Source: Pandoraea terrigena (lineage in GTDB: Bacteria > Pseudomonadota > Gammaproteobacteria > Burkholderiales > Burkholderiaceae). From it: 64,000 nucleotides of DNA. The position numbers and the translations under genes were made by a program. The stretch spans positions 62,001-126,000 of the forward strand of contig NZ_CABPRU010000008.1 in NCBI RefSeq assembly GCF_902459705.1, written 5' to 3'. Numbering within the stretch: the stretch's first letter is position 1; each line of letters begins with the position of its first letter. A model generated the notes under the pieces. The model did no database searches, was not told the origin of the DNA, and saw nothing but the letters and a program-made list of their open reading frames with translations. Positions 1 through 9,994 of the stretch are shown here, piece after piece.

Positions 1-142
1 ATGATTGACTAAGCAAATATTTCACTGAAAATTAGACGCCAGACTCTAATTTGGTGTGGCTGTGAGGGGGCGGCGCGTCCCGGTGAAAGCGACGCTGGCG
101 CGGTTTCCACAGGGGGTGTCGTTGTTGCATTGCAGAAAGGCC

Positions 143-172
143 ATGACGTGAGACACGCGCAAGTGGTAGAAT
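143..172 (+). promoter_or_regulatory. Candidate sigma-70 promoter of typA
   Basis: A -35-like ATGACG (143-148) and a -10 TAGAAT (167-172) are separated by 18 bases. Transcription would start near 179, giving a leader of about 30 bases before the typA ATG at 210. The first 140 bases of the window contain no gene I can support; the upstream gene is outside the window. Confidence 0.5.
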
Positions 173-209
173 CGCTGATTCTCCAAAGGCTTTTTTCGAG
201 CACCTCTTC

Positions 210-2030
210 ATGACCCGCGCTCTCCGTAATATCGCCATCATCGCGCACGTCGACCACGGCAAAACCACGCTCGTCGACCAATTGCTGCGCCAGTCGGGCA
301 CCTTCCGCGAAAACCAGCAAGTCGCTGAACGCGTGATGGACTCGAACGACATTGAAAAAGAGCGCGGCATCACGATCCTCGCCAAAAACTGCGCCGTCGA
401 ATACGAAGGCACGCACATCAACATCGTCGACACGCCGGGACACGCGGACTTCGGCGGTGAAGTGGAGCGCGTGCTGTCGATGGTCGACAGCGTGCTGTTG
501 CTCGTCGACGCCGTCGAAGGCCCGATGCCGCAAACGCGCTTCGTGACCCGCAAGGCCCTCGGCCTTGGTCTGAAGCCGATCGTCGTGGTCAACAAGATCG
601 ACCGTCCGGGCGCACGTCCGGATTGGGTGATCAACCAGACGTTCGATCTGATGGACAAGCTCGGCGCCACCGACGAGCAGCTCGACTTCCCGGTCGTCTA
701 TGCGTCGGCCCTGAACGGTTTCGCCAGCCTCGACTCCGATGTGCGCGAAGGCACCATGCGCCCGCTGTTCGACGCGATTCTCGAGCACGTGCCGGTCCGT
801 GAGGCCGATGTCGACGCGCCGCTGCAACTGCAGATCAGCTCGCTCGACTACTCGACGTTCGTGGGCCGTATCGGTATCGGCCGTATCACGCGTGGCCGTA
901 TCAAACCGGGCCAGCAAGTGGTGATGCGTTTCGGTCCGGAGGGCGAAGTCCTCAAGCGCAAGATCAATCAGGTGCTGACGTTCCGCGGCCTGGAACGTGT
1001 GATGTCGGACGGCGCGGAAGCGGGCGACATCGTGCTGATCAACGGTATCGAAGACGTGGGTATCGGCGCGACGATTTGCGACGTGGATGCGCCGGAAGCC
1101 TTGCCGCTGCTGACGGTGGACGAGCCGACGCTGACCATGAACTTCTGCGTGAACACCTCGCCGCTGGCCGGCCGCGAAGGCAAGTTCGTGACGAGCCGCC
1201 AGATTCGCGACCGTCTGCACAAGGAACTGAATCACAACGTGGCGCTGCGCGTCAAAGACACCGACGAGGATTCCATCTTCGAAGTGTCGGGCCGTGGCGA
1301 ACTGCACCTGACGATTCTCATCGAGAACATGCGTCGCGAGGGCTACGAACTGGCCGTGTCGCGTCCGCGCGTGGTGCTCAAGGAAATCGACGGCGTGAAG
1401 CACGAGCCGTACGAAATGCTCACCATTGACGTGGAAGATGAGCATCAGGGCGGCGTCATGGAAGAAATCGGCCGTCGCAAGGGCGAAATGCTGGACATGG
1501 TGTCGGACGGCCGCGGTCGTACGCGTCTTGAGTACCGCATTCCGGCGCGTGGCCTGATCGGCTTCCAGGGCGATTTCCTGTCGATGACCCGCGGTACAGG
1601 CTTGATGAGCCACATTTTCGATGCGTACATGCCGCTCAAGGACGGTACGCTGGGCGAGCGTCGCAACGGCGTGCTGATCTCGCAGGACGACGGCGCGGCC
1701 GTGGCCTATGCCCTGTGGAAGCTGCAGGATCGCGGCCGCATGTTCGTGTCGCCGGGCGACGCGCTGTACGAAGGCATGATCATCGGTATCCACAGTCGTG
1801 ACAACGACCTTGTGGTCAACCCGATCAAGGGCAAGCAACTCACGAACGTGCGTGCGTCGGGTACCGACGAAGCCGTGCGCCTGGTGCCGCCGATCGCGAT
1901 GAGCCTCGAGTACGCTGTGGAATTCATCGACGACGACGAACTGGTCGAAGTCACGCCGCAGACGATCCGCCTGCGCAAGCGCTATCTCAAGGAACATGAG
2001 CGCAAGCGCGCGTCGCGTGAAGAGAAGTAA
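210..2030 (+). CDS. typA: GTP-binding protein TypA/BipA
   Basis: Translational GTPase of the EF-G/LepA superfamily. It binds 70S ribosomes and is needed for ribosome assembly and growth at low temperature or under stress. The 606-residue length is normal for the family. The G1 motif AHVDHGKT is at residues 12-19, G3 DTPGH begins at 74 and G4 NKID is at 128-131. Domain II, the EF-G-like domains and the TypA-specific C-terminal domain follow; the sequence [16 protein letters not shown] is characteristic. The gene stands alone, with its own candidate promoter and a rho-independent terminator about 70 bases after the stop. The ATG at 210 is supported by the conserved N-terminus beginning three residues before the first beta strand. 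Confidence 0.97.
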   Translation: MTRALRNIAIIAHVDHGKTTLVDQLLRQSGTFRENQQVAERVMDSNDIEKERGITILAKNCAVEYEGTHINIVDTPGHADFGGEVERVLSMVDSVLLLVDAVEGPMPQTRFVTRKALGLGLKPIVVVNKIDRPGARPDWVINQTFDLMDKLGATDEQLDFPVVYASALNGFASLDSDVREGTMRPLFDAILEHVPVREADVDAPLQLQISSLDYSTFVGRIGIGRITRGRIKPGQQVVMRFGPEGEVLKRKINQVLTFRGLERVMSDGAEAGDIVLINGIEDVGIGATICDVDAPEALPLLTVDEPTLTMNFCVNTSPLAGREGKFVTSRQIRDRLHKELNHNVALRVKDTDEDSIFEVSGRGELHLTILIENMRREGYELAVSRPRVVLKEIDGVKHEPYEMLTIDVEDEHQGGVMEEIGRRKGEMLDMVSDGRGRTRLEYRIPARGLIGFQGDFLSMTRGTGLMSHIFDAYMPLKDGTLGERRNGVLISQDDGAAVAYALWKLQDRGRMFVSPGDALYEGMIIGIHSRDNDLVVNPIKGKQLTNVRASGTDEAVRLVPPIAMSLEYAVEFIDDDELVEVTPQTIRLRKRYLKEHERKRASREEK

Positions 2031-2098
2031 AGCCGGCAAGGGGATCGCGGCGTAGCAGAGAGACTTCTGTTGCGCACCGATGCCTGTCTGTTGGAAAG

Positions 2099-2129
2099 AA
2101 AGCCGGTGCCTCGCGCCGGCTTTTTTGTT
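2099..2129 (+). terminator. Rho-independent terminator after typA
   Basis: A hairpin with arms AAGCCGGTG and CGCCGGCTT (one wobble pair) and a five-base loop is followed directly by TTTTTTG. It lies 70 bases downstream of the typA stop. Confidence 0.8.
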
Positions 2130-2244
2130 TTATCTTGCCGTGTTGGCTGATGTGCGGCGCAAGTGTGTCCGCATGGTGTTGATCGCCCCAGAGGATCGCG
2201 TTGTGCGCGCGTCCGTTCCATTGACGTCTTTGAATCGCCCAGAC

Positions 2245-3357
2245 ATGACCGACTTTGTTCGCACCGAAATCCGTGGTCGCATCGGCTTCATCACGCTGAC
2301 CCGCCCGAAAGCGCTCAACGCGCTCTCGCACGACATGATTCGTGCAATGGCTTCGGCCCTCGACGCGTGGCGCGACGATCGGGATGTGCTTGCCGTCGTC
2401 TTGCAGGGCGAGGGGGAGAAGGGCTTGTGCGCGGGTGGCGACATCCGCTATTTCCACGAGGCCGTGAGTGCGGGGCGCACCGACATCATGGATTTCTTCA
2501 CGGACGAGTATGCGTTGAACTACACGATCGCCACTTACCCGAAGCCCTATATCGCGCTGATGGACGGTGTGGTGATGGGCGGCGGTATGGGCATCTCGCA
2601 GGGCGCGGCGCTGCGCATCGTCACCGAGGCCACGCGCATGGCAATGCCCGAGACGGCGATCGGTCTGTTTCCCGACGTGGGTGGCGGATGCTTTCTCGCC
2701 AATCTTGCCGGTCATCTTGGCGAGTACCTTGGCACGACGGGCGTGGTGTTCGGTGCCGTCGACGCGTGCGAGATCGGCCTGGCTGACATAGTGGTGCCGC
2801 GCGCCGAATTGCCTGCGCTCTGCGCATGGCTGGCGAACCGCGATTGGCCGGACAGCGGGGCGGTACTCGATGCGGCACGCGCGTTCGCCCGACAAAGCTC
2901 GCCGCCTGCCGGCCTGGCCCCTGGCAAGCTCGCGCCGCTGCGCGACGCGATCGACCGTCATTTCGGTCTGGCGGATATGCCGGCCATCCTGGCGTCGCTC
3001 AAGCACGAACCCCGCTGCGAGTTCGCCGGCTGGGCACAGGAGACGGAAGCGCTGTTGCGCGCCAAGCGTTCGCCGTTGATGGTGTGCGTTACGCTCGAAC
3101 AGGTGCGCCGCGCACGCAAGCTGTCGCTCGCCGATGAGTTGCGCGAAGAGTGGCTGATGATGCGCAGCGTCTTCAATCTTGACGGGCGCACCGGGGCTGA
3201 AGGCATAGAAGGCATTCGCGCGATGGTCGTCGACAAGGATCACTCGCCGCGCTGGCAGCGCGACAGCATCGAGGCGGTGACGCCCGCGGACGTCGCGCGA
3301 TTCTTCGACGGCGATCGTTCCGGTGCGGACAATCCGCTGCGCGAACTCGGGCAATAA
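2245..3357 (+). CDS. Enoyl-CoA hydratase/isomerase family protein, probable 3-hydroxyisobutyryl-CoA hydrolase
   Basis: A 370-residue member of the crotonase superfamily. The longer length (a plain enoyl-CoA hydratase is about 260 residues) and the C-terminal extension point to the 3-hydroxyisobutyryl-CoA hydrolase branch of valine catabolism. The oxyanion-hole segment GLCAGGDI is at residues 60-67. A glycine-rich MGGGMGIS is at 111-118, and the conserved PETAIGLFPDVGG spans 135-147, with Glu136 at the expected catalytic position. An upstream in-frame extension exists to 2080, but it crosses the typA terminator, so I chose the ATG at 2245, where family homology begins. It is a monocistronic gene. 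Assignment to hydrolase rather than to another crotonase is inferred from length and motif. Confidence 0.85.
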   Translation: MTDFVRTEIRGRIGFITLTRPKALNALSHDMIRAMASALDAWRDDRDVLAVVLQGEGEKGLCAGGDIRYFHEAVSAGRTDIMDFFTDEYALNYTIATYPKPYIALMDGVVMGGGMGISQGAALRIVTEATRMAMPETAIGLFPDVGGGCFLANLAGHLGEYLGTTGVVFGAVDACEIGLADIVVPRAELPALCAWLANRDWPDSGAVLDAARAFARQSSPPAGLAPGKLAPLRDAIDRHFGLADMPAILASLKHEPRCEFAGWAQETEALLRAKRSPLMVCVTLEQVRRARKLSLADELREEWLMMRSVFNLDGRTGAEGIEGIRAMVVDKDHSPRWQRDSIEAVTPADVARFFDGDRSGADNPLRELGQ

Positions 3358-3395
3358 TTCCGTCGCACAGTGGATCGGCGTGCTCGCCAGAAGGC

Positions 3396-3824
3396 TTACA
3401 CCGCTGCCTGACAGAACTGCTCGCCAACGGCCAGATCGAGCTTGCGGCAGATGTCGGCGATGCTGCCGACCATCACGATGTGCGACACGTCGCGATACAC
3501 GCGGACCTCGTGCCCCTCGTGCGCACCCTGTGCCGTAGGCGCGTCGTGCCGCTGGGTGCCTCGCACGCTGCGTGAGGCCTTGACGGCTTTTCCCGTGGGA
3601 CAGGTGCGGCGCGTCGCCGATGCCACGGCGGCCGCGAGCGTGCGGGGCAGGGCGGTAGAGCGCGAGCGCGCAGGCACGGTGTAGGAGCGTGCGATGGCCG
3701 GGGCGGCGGCAAACGGGCCGGACAAGGCCGAGAGTCCGTACACCGCAGACAGTCGCGCCTGCGACGACGCACGAACGCGCGGTTGATCAAACGACGTACG
3801 CAGCAAACCAAAGAGTCGAGCCAT
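3396..3824 (-). CDS. Hypothetical protein downstream of lexA
   Basis: I do not recognise this 142-residue reading frame. It starts with ATG at 3824; a GGAGG lies about 12 bases upstream, a little far for a ribosome binding site. The first 100 residues are rich in Arg, Ser and Ala without an obvious fold. The last 35 residues (VRVYRDVSHIVMVGSIADICRKL and onward) look like a genuine folded segment with alternating hydrophobics. It is on the same strand as lexA, 174 bases downstream, so it could be read from the SOS-controlled promoter. The opposite strand and other frames are also partly open, so the gene is probable, not certain. Confidence 0.5.
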   Translation of the reverse strand: MARLFGLLRTSFDQPRVRASSQARLSAVYGLSALSGPFAAAPAIARSYTVPARSRSTALPRTLAAAVASATRRTCPTGKAVKASRSVRGTQRHDAPTAQGAHEGHEVRVYRDVSHIVMVGSIADICRKLDLAVGEQFCQAAV

Positions 3825-3998
3825 GATGCGATCTTTCCTCCAATGTGGGTCTGAGGGGCGCGTCCTGCCACGACCTTGGGAAATTGCGGGCGCAGCAGGG
3901 CACGGGCGCCGGACCCAGCCCGGCGCAGTCGGAAAAGCAAATCGTCAGTGAGCGGGGCGCTGCGTTACCGTGACGCGGCGCAGTGCCCGGGATGGTGC

Positions 3999-4652
3999 CT
4001 AGAGATCGTTATTGCGGATCAGGCCGACCGCAATGCCTTCCAGCGCAAAGTCACCGCTGCCTTCATTCACGTTGATGTTCTGGAAGTCGGGGTTCTCGGC
4101 GATCAACTCCACGCCGCCCGGCACACGGTGAAAACGTTTGACGGTCACGTCGTCACCGATGCGCGCCACGACGATCTGACCCTCGCGCGCGTCGGCGGCC
4201 TTCTGCACCGCCAGCAGATCGCCGTCGAGAATGCCCGCGTCGCGCATCGACATGCCGCGCACCTTCAGCAGGTAATCGGGTTGGCGTGCGAACATATTCG
4301 GATCGCACTGGAAATTGCGTTCGATGTGTTCCTGCGCCAGGATCGGGCTACCCGCCGCCACGCGCCCGACGAGCGGCAGCGACAGTTGCATCAGACCCAT
4401 GTGCGGCAATGTGAACTGATAGGCGCCACCGGCTTCGTCCAGCCGCTTGAGACGGATGCCGCGCGACTGGCCCGCGGCCAGTTCGATCACCCCTTTGCGC
4501 GCCAGCGCCCGCAGGTGCTCCTCCGCGGCATTGGCGGAAGAGAAGCCGAGTTCGGCGGCGATCTCCGCACGCGTCGGCGGAAAGCCGGTGCGCTCGATCG
4601 CTTGTCGGACCAGTTCGTAGACCTGCTGTTGACGAGCAGTAAGTTTGATCAT
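3999..4652 (-). CDS. lexA: LexA repressor
   Basis: SOS-response repressor, 217 residues. The N-terminal winged helix (residues 1-65, starting [15 protein letters not shown]) binds SOS boxes. The C-terminal peptidase domain carries out RecA-stimulated self-cleavage. The cleavage bond is Ala100-Gly101 in GRVAAGSP. The catalytic serine is Ser135 in GMSM, and the general base is Lys172 in DVTVKRF. An upstream in-frame ATG at 4712 would put the SOS boxes inside the gene, so the ATG at 4652 is the start. There is no clear Shine-Dalgarno sequence in front of it. Two SOS boxes just upstream indicate autoregulation. It is transcribed divergently from sbp. Confidence 0.98.
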   Translation of the reverse strand: MIKLTARQQQVYELVRQAIERTGFPPTRAEIAAELGFSSANAAEEHLRALARKGVIELAAGQSRGIRLKRLDEAGGAYQFTLPHMGLMQLSLPLVGRVAAGSPILAQEHIERNFQCDPNMFARQPDYLLKVRGMSMRDAGILDGDLLAVQKAADAREGQIVVARIGDDVTVKRFHRVPGGVELIAENPDFQNINVNEGSGDFALEGIAVGLIRNNDL

Positions 4653-4659
4653 GGCATCA

Positions 4660-4675
4660 CTGTATGGAAGCACAG
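4660..4675 (-). promoter_or_regulatory. SOS box 1 (LexA operator)
   Basis: CTGT-N8-ACAG, a perfect match to the gammaproteobacterial/betaproteobacterial LexA consensus ends. It lies 8 bases upstream of the lexA ATG. Confidence 0.92.
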
Positions 4676-4679
4676 GTGG

Positions 4680-4695
4680 CTGTATTTTTGTACAG
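4680..4695 (-). promoter_or_regulatory. SOS box 2 (LexA operator)
   Basis: A second perfect CTGT-N8-ACAG, with an AT-rich core, four bases beyond box 1. The tandem arrangement with centres 20 bases apart resembles the double operator of E. coli lexA and supports tight autorepression. Confidence 0.92.
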
Positions 4696-4819
4696 TGTTT
4701 GCAAAAACGCAAGCGAAAACTTCATCGGGACATGGCGTTCTTGCGTCACGCACGGGGCTTGGGACTTCCCGCCCGTTCCGTGTGGCGTGGATAAACACGC
4801 GTCAATCCACAATTCGGCA

Positions 4820-4833
4820 TAAGCAATTGCTTA
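4820..4833 (+). promoter_or_regulatory. Perfect 14-bp palindrome in the sbp promoter region
   Basis: TAAGCAATTGCTTA reads the same on both strands. It lies in an unusually AT-rich stretch (about 4811-4860) ahead of sbp, 73 bases before the start codon. The position fits an operator or activator site for the sulfate operon. A CysB-type regulator encoded at the end of this operon is the obvious candidate, but the sequence alone does not show which protein binds. Confidence 0.5.
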
Positions 4834-4906
4834 AGTATTATTTTTAATTATTTAGATGTCCCCATAGACTGGCCTCCTACACAAGACACAAGGGGGCGTG
4901 CAAGTC

Positions 4907-5938
4907 ATGAGCCAAGCCATACGGGGATGGAAAGTCAAGGCGTTGGCGGTCGCACTGGGCGGGCTGACGCTGGCGGCGGGCCTGTCGATTCAGGCACAGG
5001 CCGCGAGTCTTTCGCTGCTCAACGTGTCGTACGACCCGACACGTGAGCTGTACGCCGACTACAACAAGGCGTTCGAGGCCCACTACAAGCAGACCACTGG
5101 CGACACGGTGACGCTCAAGGCCTCGCACGGCGGCTCGGGCAAGCAGGCCCGTACCGTGTTGGACGGGGCGCCGGCCGACGTCGTCACGCTCGGCATCTCC
5201 GCCGACATCGACGAACTGGCGCGGGCCGGTCTGGTGCACAAGGATTGGCAGACACGTCTGCCCGACAACGCCACGCCGTACACGTCGACCATCGTGCTGC
5301 TCGTGCGCAAGGGCAACCCCAAGCAGATCAAGGACTGGAACGATCTCACCCGGCCGGGCATCAACGTGGTCACACCGAACCCGAAGACGTCGGCCGGTGC
5401 CCGCTGGAACTACCTCGCCGCGTGGCTCTATGCGCTCAAGCGGCCTGGCGGCAACGAGCAGACAGCGCGGGCGTTCGTCGCGGCGCTATACCGGAATGTC
5501 AGCGTGCTCGACTCCGGCGCGCGAGGGGCCACGACGACCTTCGTCGAGCGCGGCATCGGCGACGTGCTGATCGCCTGGGAAAACGAAGCACTGCTCTCTG
5601 TGAAGGATCTCGGTCCGGACAAGTTCGACATCGTCGTGCCGTCGTCATCGATCCTCACGGAACCGCCGGTCGCGGTGGTCGACAGGAACGTGGACAGGCA
5701 CGGTACCCGCAAGGCCGCCGAGGCCTATCTGCAGTGGCTGTATTCGCCGCAAGGGCAGGAGATCGCCGCGAAGCACTTTTATCGTCCCCGCTCGCCGGAC
5801 ATCGCCAGAAAGTACGCATCCCAGTATCCAAAGCTCAAGCTCTACACGGTGGACGCCGATCTGGGGGGCTGGACGAAGACGCAGGCCAAGCATTTTGCCG
5901 ACGGCGGCATCTTCGATCAGATCTACACGACGAAGTAA
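4907..5938 (+). CDS. sbp: Periplasmic sulfate-binding protein
   Basis: Substrate-binding component of the sulfate/thiosulfate ABC importer, 343 residues. It has a signal peptide: a basic start followed by a hydrophobic run ([15 protein letters not shown]) and a likely cleavage after AQA near residue 30. The mature protein begins with the family signature [12 protein letters not shown], followed by [10 protein letters not shown] and a DVVTLG segment, which form part of the sulfate-binding site. A GTG nine bases earlier is also in frame, but AGGGGG at 4891-4896 is well spaced only for the ATG at 4907. It is the first gene of sbp-cysT-cysW-cysA-cysB-like, with gaps of 20-33 bases. Confidence 0.94.
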   Translation: MSQAIRGWKVKALAVALGGLTLAAGLSIQAQAASLSLLNVSYDPTRELYADYNKAFEAHYKQTTGDTVTLKASHGGSGKQARTVLDGAPADVVTLGISADIDELARAGLVHKDWQTRLPDNATPYTSTIVLLVRKGNPKQIKDWNDLTRPGINVVTPNPKTSAGARWNYLAAWLYALKRPGGNEQTARAFVAALYRNVSVLDSGARGATTTFVERGIGDVLIAWENEALLSVKDLGPDKFDIVVPSSSILTEPPVAVVDRNVDRHGTRKAAEAYLQWLYSPQGQEIAAKHFYRPRSPDIARKYASQYPKLKLYTVDADLGGWTKTQAKHFADGGIFDQIYTTK

Positions 5939-5971
5939 TCCCGGGACCTCGGGAGACAAAGGGATGCACAC

Positions 5972-6835
5972 ATGAGTACCGCACTGTTTCCTCGCTGGCG
6001 CAAGCCGAGTGCCTTGCCCGGCTTTGGCTTGACGATGGGCTACACCGTGGCGTACCTGAGCCTCGTGGTGCTGGTGCCGTTGCTGATGGTCTTCATCAAG
6101 GCAAGCTCACTCGACGTGGCGAGTTTTTTCTCCGCCGTCAGCTCGCCGCGCGTGCTGGCCTCTTACCGTCTTACGTTCGGCCTCTCGCTGGCGGCCGCCG
6201 TCCTTAATGCGGGGTTCGGATTTGTGCTGGCATGGGTGCTGGTGCGCTACACATTCCCCGGCAAACGCTTCGTCGACGCGCTGATCGACCTGCCGTTTGC
6301 CTTGCCGACGTCGGTCGCGGGGATCGTGCTGGCCGCGATCTACGCGCCGAACGGCTGGATCGGACGCTGGTTCGCGCCGCTTGCGATCAAGATCGCCTTT
6401 ACACCGTTGGGCATCTTCGTGGCGCTGACGTTCATCGGGCTGCCGTTCGTCGTGCGCACGCTCCAACCCGTACTCGAGGTATTCGAACGCGAGCAGGAAG
6501 AGGCCGCCGCATGCCTGGGCGCGACACGTTGGCAGACGTTGCGCCACGTGATTCTCCCGGCGCTGCTGCCCGCCTTGCTGACCGGTTTTGCGCTGGCGTT
6601 TGCGCGCGCGGTGGGGGAGTACGGTTCGGTCATCTTCATTGCCGGCAACTTGCCGATGGTCTCGGAGGTCACGTCGTTGCTGATCGTCACCAAGCTCGAG
6701 CAGTACGACTATGCGGGCGCCGCGGCGCTGGCCGTGGTGATGCTGGTGATTTCGTTCCTGTTGTTGCTGCTGATCAATACCCTGCAATGGTGGTGGCAAC
6801 GCCGTCATGCGGGCCGAAGCGCCAGTGGCGTGTAA
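5972..6835 (+). CDS. cysT: Sulfate ABC transporter permease CysT (CysU)
   Basis: Inner-membrane permease subunit of the sulfate/thiosulfate importer, 287 residues, with about six membrane segments. The BPD_transp_1 coupling loop is seen as the [21 protein letters not shown] segment, where the ATPase docks (EAA motif). It lies 33 bases after sbp, with the ribosome binding site AAGGGA upstream. It forms a heterodimer with the next gene product, CysW. Confidence 0.95.
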   Translation: MSTALFPRWRKPSALPGFGLTMGYTVAYLSLVVLVPLLMVFIKASSLDVASFFSAVSSPRVLASYRLTFGLSLAAAVLNAGFGFVLAWVLVRYTFPGKRFVDALIDLPFALPTSVAGIVLAAIYAPNGWIGRWFAPLAIKIAFTPLGIFVALTFIGLPFVVRTLQPVLEVFEREQEEAAACLGATRWQTLRHVILPALLPALLTGFALAFARAVGEYGSVIFIAGNLPMVSEVTSLLIVTKLEQYDYAGAAALAVVMLVISFLLLLLINTLQWWWQRRHAGRSASGV

Positions 6836-6855
6836 TTCAGGAGAGCGTTTCGATC

Positions 6856-7761
6856 ATGTCCGATTCCCTTGCATTGCCACGCGCGTTGCCGCCCTCCACC
6901 CAGGCCCGCCAGGCCCATCCGACGGGCGAGCCGGCGTTCGTCAAGGCCGGACTCATTGCCGTGGCGCTGCTGTTCTTCGCCTTGTTTCTGCTCTTGCCGC
7001 TCGCGTCGGTCTTCGTCACGGCGCTGGGCAAAGGCTTCGCCGCGTACTGGGATGGGCTCACCCACGACGATGCGCTGTCCGCCCTTCGTCTCACGCTGCT
7101 GATCGCCGCCATCGCCGTGCCGCTCAACCTGGTGTTCGGTGTGGCAGCGTCGTGGGCGATCGCGCGCTTCGACTTCAAGGGCAAGAGCGTGCTGACCACG
7201 CTCATCGACCTGCCGTTCTCGGTCTCGCCGGTGATCGCGGGCCTCACGTTCCTGCTGATCTTCGGCCGTCAGGGGCCGCTGTGGGACTTTCTCGACGCGC
7301 ACAACCTGAAGATCGTGTTCGCGTTGCCCGGACTGATCCTCGCCACGGTGTTCGTCACGTTCCCGTTCGTGGCGCGCGAACTGATCCCGCTCATGCAGGC
7401 GCAGGGCGGCGAGGAAGAGGAAGCGGCGCGCGTGCTGGGCGCGAGCGGCTGGCAGGTGTTCACACGTGTGACGCTGCCGAAAATCAAATGGGGTCTGCTG
7501 TATGGCGTGATCCTCTGCAATGCCCGGGCAATGGGCGAGTTCGGTGCCGTGTCGGTCGTCTCCGGCCATATTCGCGGCGAGACGAACACGCTGCCGCTGC
7601 ACGTGGAGATTGAATACAACGACTACCACACCGTGGGCGCGTTCGCGGCGGCGTCGATTCTGGCGTTGCTCGCGCTCGCCACGCTGGCGTTGAAGCTGTG
7701 GGGCGAACGCAAGCTGGCACAAGACGAGGCCGCGCGCCGTAAAGACGCCGTGCGGGCCTGA
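6856..7761 (+). CDS. cysW: Sulfate ABC transporter permease CysW
   Basis: Second membrane subunit of the sulfate importer, 301 residues. The EAA-loop reads [22 protein letters not shown]. The frame is open far upstream into cysT, but the ATG at 6856 has CAGGAGAG ahead of it and gives the normal family length. The N-terminus carries a Pro/Ala-rich cytoplasmic stretch of about 30 residues before the first membrane segment. It lies 20 bases after cysT. Confidence 0.95.
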   Translation: MSDSLALPRALPPSTQARQAHPTGEPAFVKAGLIAVALLFFALFLLLPLASVFVTALGKGFAAYWDGLTHDDALSALRLTLLIAAIAVPLNLVFGVAASWAIARFDFKGKSVLTTLIDLPFSVSPVIAGLTFLLIFGRQGPLWDFLDAHNLKIVFALPGLILATVFVTFPFVARELIPLMQAQGGEEEEAARVLGASGWQVFTRVTLPKIKWGLLYGVILCNARAMGEFGAVSVVSGHIRGETNTLPLHVEIEYNDYHTVGAFAAASILALLALATLALKLWGERKLAQDEAARRKDAVRA

Positions 7762-7788
7762 GCGGACATCGCCTCAAGGAGCAAGACA

Positions 7789-8871
7789 ATGAGCATCCAG
7801 GTACAACAGCTGTCGAAACGCTTCGGCGATTATGCGGCGCTCGACGACGTCACACTTGAATTTCCGGCCGGCGAACTGGTCGCGTTGCTCGGGCCGTCCG
7901 GCTGCGGCAAGACCACGCTGCTGCGTATCGTGGCGGGGCTCGAGTTCGCCGACACCGGCCGCGTCGTGTTCAACGGCGAGGACATGGCGTCGGTCGGCAC
8001 GCGCGAACGCCAGGTCGGCTTCGTGTTCCAGCACTACGCGCTTTTCCGTCACATGACCGTGTTCGAGAACGTGGCGTTCGGCCTGCGCGTGAAGTCGCGC
8101 CGCCAGCGGCGCTCGGACGCGCAGATCCGCGCCAAGGTGCACGAACTGCTCGGCCTCGTGCAACTCGAGTGGCTGGCCGATCACTATCCTGCGGAACTCT
8201 CGGGGGGGCAGCGTCAGCGCATTGCGCTGGCGCGTGCACTGGCCGTGGAACCGAAAGTGCTACTGCTCGACGAACCGTTCGGTGCGCTCGATGCCAAGGT
8301 GCGCAAGGCACTGCGCAGCGAATTGCGCCGTCTGCACGACGAGCTGCATATCACCACGATCCTGGTCACACACGATCAGGAAGAGGCGCTCGACGTGGCC
8401 GATCGTATCGTGCTGATGCATCACGGCAAGGTCGAACAGGTCGGGGCGCCGCAGGACGTGTACGACACGCCGCGCAGCCCGTTCGTCTATGAGTTTCTCG
8501 GCGATGCGAACCGGCTGCCGGGCGCGTTGCGCACGCACGACTTCATCGCCGATGTCGGTGCCGGCGCGTTTCGTGTGACGGTGGGAAAGGACGATTTGCC
8601 GGCCCTGTCGCAGGACGGTCGCGCGATGGCGTACGTGCGTCCGCACGATCTCGCGCTACTGCCGGCGCACGACGGCGGGCCGGGGATCGACGTGGCGGTG
8701 CGTCGTGCGATTCCCCTGGGCGGCACGGTGCGCGTGGAACTCGCCGCACCAGGGGGCGCGGTGTGGGAGGCAGAACTGACCCGCTCGGGCTGGCAGGCGC
8801 TGGGGGCGGGGCAGGGGGCGACGCTGCGGGCGGTGCCGCGTCAGTTGCGGGTGTTTGCCGAGCAGGTGTGA
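7789..8871 (+). CDS. cysA: Sulfate/thiosulfate import ATP-binding protein CysA
   Basis: ATPase of the sulfate importer, 360 residues. Walker A GPSGCGKT is at residues 35-42, the ABC signature LSGGQ at 137-141, Walker B VLLLDE at 157-162 and the switch histidine in LVTHDQEEA. The C-terminal regulatory domain (residues about 240-360) is the TOBE-like extension typical of CysA. The start has AAGGAG eight bases upstream. It lies 27 bases after cysW. Confidence 0.96.
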   Translation: MSIQVQQLSKRFGDYAALDDVTLEFPAGELVALLGPSGCGKTTLLRIVAGLEFADTGRVVFNGEDMASVGTRERQVGFVFQHYALFRHMTVFENVAFGLRVKSRRQRRSDAQIRAKVHELLGLVQLEWLADHYPAELSGGQRQRIALARALAVEPKVLLLDEPFGALDAKVRKALRSELRRLHDELHITTILVTHDQEEALDVADRIVLMHHGKVEQVGAPQDVYDTPRSPFVYEFLGDANRLPGALRTHDFIADVGAGAFRVTVGKDDLPALSQDGRAMAYVRPHDLALLPAHDGGPGIDVAVRRAIPLGGTVRVELAAPGGAVWEAELTRSGWQALGAGQGATLRAVPRQLRVFAEQV

Positions 8872-8903
8872 GCCGCACGGCGCAGCAAGGAGGGAATCCC
8901 ATC

Positions 8904-9842
8904 ATGAATTTTCAGCAATTGCGCTACGTGCGCGAAGCCGTTCGGCAGAATCTCAACCTGACGGCAGCCGCGAGCGCGCTCTACACGTCGCAGTCGGGCG
9001 TGAGCAAGCAGATCAAGGATCTCGAGGACGAACTGGGCGTGGATGTCTTCGTGCGTCGCGGCAAGCGGCTCACGGGCCTCACCGAGCCCGGCAAGGCCGT
9101 ACTGCAACTGATCGAGCGCATGTTGCTCGACGCCGAGAACCTGCGTCGGGTGGCGCGTCAGTTCGCGGATCAGGACAGCGGTCACCTCGTGGTGGCGACG
9201 ACCCACACGCAGGCGCGCTATGCGCTGCCGCAGGTCATCAAGTCGTTCACGCACGTCTATCCGAAGGTGCATCTGGCGTTGCGTCAGGGCAGCCCGCGTC
9301 AGATCGCGCAGATGGTGATCGACGGCGAGGCCGACATCGGCATCACGACCGAGGCGCTCGATCGCTTTCCCGATATCGTTACATTCCCGTGCTATTCGTG
9401 GCATCACGTTGTCGTCGTGCCGAAGGATCACCCGCTGGTCGGGCGTGAGCGCGTCACGCTCGCGGACATCGCCGACTACCCGATCATCACCTATGACGGC
9501 GACTTTACAGGCCGCTCGCACGTGGACAAGGCGTTCTCCGATCTGGGGCTGGTGCCGGACATCGTGCTCACCGCGCTCGATACGGATGTGATCAAGACTT
9601 ACGTCGAGCTGGGATTGGGCGTGGGGATCGTGGCGGCGATGGCCGTCGATCCGCGCAAGGACCAGGATCTGGCCGTACTGGAACTGGACAATGCGTTCGA
9701 GCCGAGCACGACGCGCATCGGCTTGCGTCGCGGCGCGTTCCTGCGCTCGTATGCTTACCGTTTCATCGAAACGCTTGCCCCGGCGCTCAAGGAGCAGGAC
9801 ATCTCGACGCAACTGCGGGAAGCGCTCGAATTTGCGGCCTGA
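8904..9842 (+). CDS. cysB: CysB-family LysR transcriptional regulator
   Basis: A 312-residue LysR regulator with the CysB/Cbl N-terminus MNFQQLRYVREAVRQNLNLT and an HTH over residues about 19-40. The effector domain includes the T-T-HTQARYALP segment, which in CysB binds sulfate or acetylserine. It is the last gene of the sulfate operon, 32 bases after cysA, with AAGGAGGG before the ATG. CysB proteins activate sulfur assimilation genes in response to O- or N-acetylserine. CysB and Cbl cannot be separated from sequence alone; the location suggests control of the sulfate import operon. Confidence 0.88.
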   Translation: MNFQQLRYVREAVRQNLNLTAAASALYTSQSGVSKQIKDLEDELGVDVFVRRGKRLTGLTEPGKAVLQLIERMLLDAENLRRVARQFADQDSGHLVVATTHTQARYALPQVIKSFTHVYPKVHLALRQGSPRQIAQMVIDGEADIGITTEALDRFPDIVTFPCYSWHHVVVVPKDHPLVGRERVTLADIADYPIITYDGDFTGRSHVDKAFSDLGLVPDIVLTALDTDVIKTYVELGLGVGIVAAMAVDPRKDQDLAVLELDNAFEPSTTRIGLRRGAFLRSYAYRFIETLAPALKEQDISTQLREALEFAA

Positions 9843-9920
9843 CGCTGCGTCGCGCTGTCGCGCCGGGCGCCTTCCGACGCACTGCCGGGCGTTCGCCGGC
9901 GCGTCGCCGACGTCGGCCCC

Positions 9921-9955
9921 GATCCCGCCCAACGAGGCGGGATCGATATTTTCAA
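9921..9955 (+). terminator. Probable terminator after the sulfate operon
   Basis: GATCCCGCC and GGCGGGATC form a perfect 9-bp stem (9921-9929 / 9936-9944) around a six-base loop. A short TATTTT follows. It lies 78 bases after the cysB-like stop and just ahead of the asparaginase promoter. Confidence 0.65.
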
Positions 9956-9958
9956 CGA

Positions 9959-9987
9959 TTGGGAAGCCGGGCAGTATTGGATACAAT
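9959..9987 (+). promoter_or_regulatory. Candidate promoter of the asparaginase gene, close to the ATG
   Basis: TTGGGA (9959-9964), 17-base spacer, TACAAT (9982-9987). The predicted start point (about 9994) coincides with the ATG at 9995. There is no Shine-Dalgarno sequence before that ATG, so the transcript may be leaderless. Confidence 0.55.
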
Positions 9988-9994
9988 CAATGCC

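Noticed and set aside
9-2039. 676-residue minus-strand frame
   Set aside because: Antisense to typA; typA has complete GTPase motifs and this frame has none.
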